64,000 nt of DNA from Dolichospermum sp. FACHB-1091. GTDB lineage: Bacteria > Cyanobacteriota > Cyanobacteriia > Cyanobacteriales > Nostocaceae. Both the position numbers and the translations under genes were made by a program. The stretch lies in contig NZ_JACJSB010000007.1 of assembly GCF_014697585.1 (NCBI RefSeq), positions 1 through 64,000 on the forward strand. The letters run 5' to 3'. The notes below the pieces were generated by a model that was not told the DNA's origin, made no database searches, and saw nothing but the letters and a program-made list of their open reading frames with translations. Below are positions 63,492 to 64,000 of the stretch, piece by piece (the first letter of the stretch is position 1; the number at the start of each line of letters is the position of its first letter).

Positions 63492-64000
63492 ATGCTAGAA
63501 CAAGGTAACATCAGTATTCATACTGATAATATTTTCCCAATTATCAAGAAATCTCTTTACTCAGATCATCAAATCTTCTTGCGGGAACTGGTATCTAACG
63601 GGGTAGACGCTATTCAAAAGTTAAATATGGTGTCCCGTGCTGGTGAATATAATGGTGAAATTGGTGAACCAGAAATTTCCATTAGCATTGATAAAGACAA
63701 CAAAACTCTCTCCATTACTGATAATGGTATCGGAATGACAGCGGAGGAAGTAAAAAAATATATTAACCAAGTTGCTTTCTCTAGCGCTGAGGAGTTTATT
63801 CAAAAGTATGAGGGAAAAGCAGACCAACCGATTATCGGTCATTTCGGTTTGGGTTTCTACTCTTCTTTTATGGTCGCCAAGCAAGTACAAATTGATACCC
63901 TTTCATACAAAGAAGGCGCACAAGCAGTACGTTGGACTTGTGATGGTTCTCCCAAGTTTGTTTTAGAGGAGTCTTCACGCACTACACGGGGAACTACAAT
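63492..64000 (+). CDS. htpG: Molecular chaperone HtpG (Hsp90), cut by window end
   Basis: First 169 codons present, no stop. MLEQGNISIHTDNIFPIIKK, FLRELVSNGVDAIQKL, ITDNGIGMTAEEV and GHFGLGFYSSFMVA are the GHKL ATP-binding motifs of Hsp90. The catalytic Glu-equivalent in FLRELVSN is present, while the usual A is V/G shifted (SNGVDAI), normal in cyanobacteria. Chaperone for stress and phycobilisome proteins. Continues beyond the window. Confidence 0.95.
   Translation, partial: MLEQGNISIHTDNIFPIIKKSLYSDHQIFLRELVSNGVDAIQKLNMVSRAGEYNGEIGEPEISISIDKDNKTLSITDNGIGMTAEEVKKYINQVAFSSAEEFIQKYEGKADQPIIGHFGLGFYSSFMVAKQVQIDTLSYKEGAQAVRWTCDGSPKFVLEESSRTTRGTT

Overview
The window is chromosomal DNA from a cyanobacterium, most likely a filamentous heterocystous one (Nostocales, Anabaena/Dolichospermum type). 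The signs are low GC, many GCGATCGC-type (HIP1) octamers, heptameric STRR tandem repeats, the phycobiliprotein lyase gene cpcT, cyanobacterium-restricted families (DUF3155, DUF3611, DUF1824, CCB2/CCB4, cyanobacterial Hfq) and dense Uma2, toxin-antitoxin and MITE content. The genus is inferred; no rRNA or other marker gene is present.

Layout. 1-7.1 kb: one giant minus-strand gene, cut by the window edge, for a clostripain-type protease with 12 PPC-like modules before the catalytic domain, two after it, and RTX calcium-binding repeats. 8.2-15.2 kb: housekeeping and conserved genes (beta-lactamase-fold hydrolase, GAF histidine kinase, DUF3155, CCB-type factor, DUF3611, Uma2, serS). 15.4-22 kb: accessory region with an HNH protein, a RAYT transposase bracketed by REP palindromes, and a run of toxin-antitoxin modules (three PIN pairs, an AbrB-type/vapC relic, higBA, yefM/yoeB relic) separated by copies of a composite REP+MITE repeat. 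22-28.7 kb: recJ, a RecB-like Fe-S nuclease, def, a large STRR element, aat, rpsN, tRNA-Arg(CCG). 29-33.7 kb: a five-unit PHO box followed by pstS, pstC, pstA, pstB. 33.8-45.1 kb: cpcT, tRNA-Cys, a HigA-ImmA fusion with an hsdS remnant, queC, SWIM protein, sterol desaturase/SDR fusion, ABC exporter, DUF1824, ABC-F protein. 45.6-49.2 kb: a double-glycine leader peptide and a probable oxylipin operon (P450 then lipoxygenase). 49.3-54.8 kb: Uma2 genes, a stand-alone M41 protease domain, alaS. 54.8-60.3 kb: a defence-like island with a PIN-HEPN fusion, degenerate hicAB, a pentapeptide-repeat/HNH protein, and a tightly coupled AAA15 ATPase/TOPRIM (DUF3226) pair. 60.4-64 kb: Uma2, PLP enzyme, flavin-type oxidase, hfq and the start of htpG.

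How parts work together. The pst genes form one PhoB-type regulated phosphate uptake system. The P450 and lipoxygenase are 21 bp apart and probably act in sequence on fatty-acid hydroperoxides. RecJ and the RecB-like nuclease are adjacent, so a shared DNA-repair role is plausible. The most likely undescribed systems are (i) the HNH-pentapeptide / AAA15 / TOPRIM locus with the neighbouring PIN-HEPN gene, and (ii) the toxin-antitoxin cassette array built on repeated REP+MITE spacers. Several toxin genes (vapC, yoeB, hicA) are broken while their antitoxins stay open. All calls were made by reading the sequence and translations; no database search was run.
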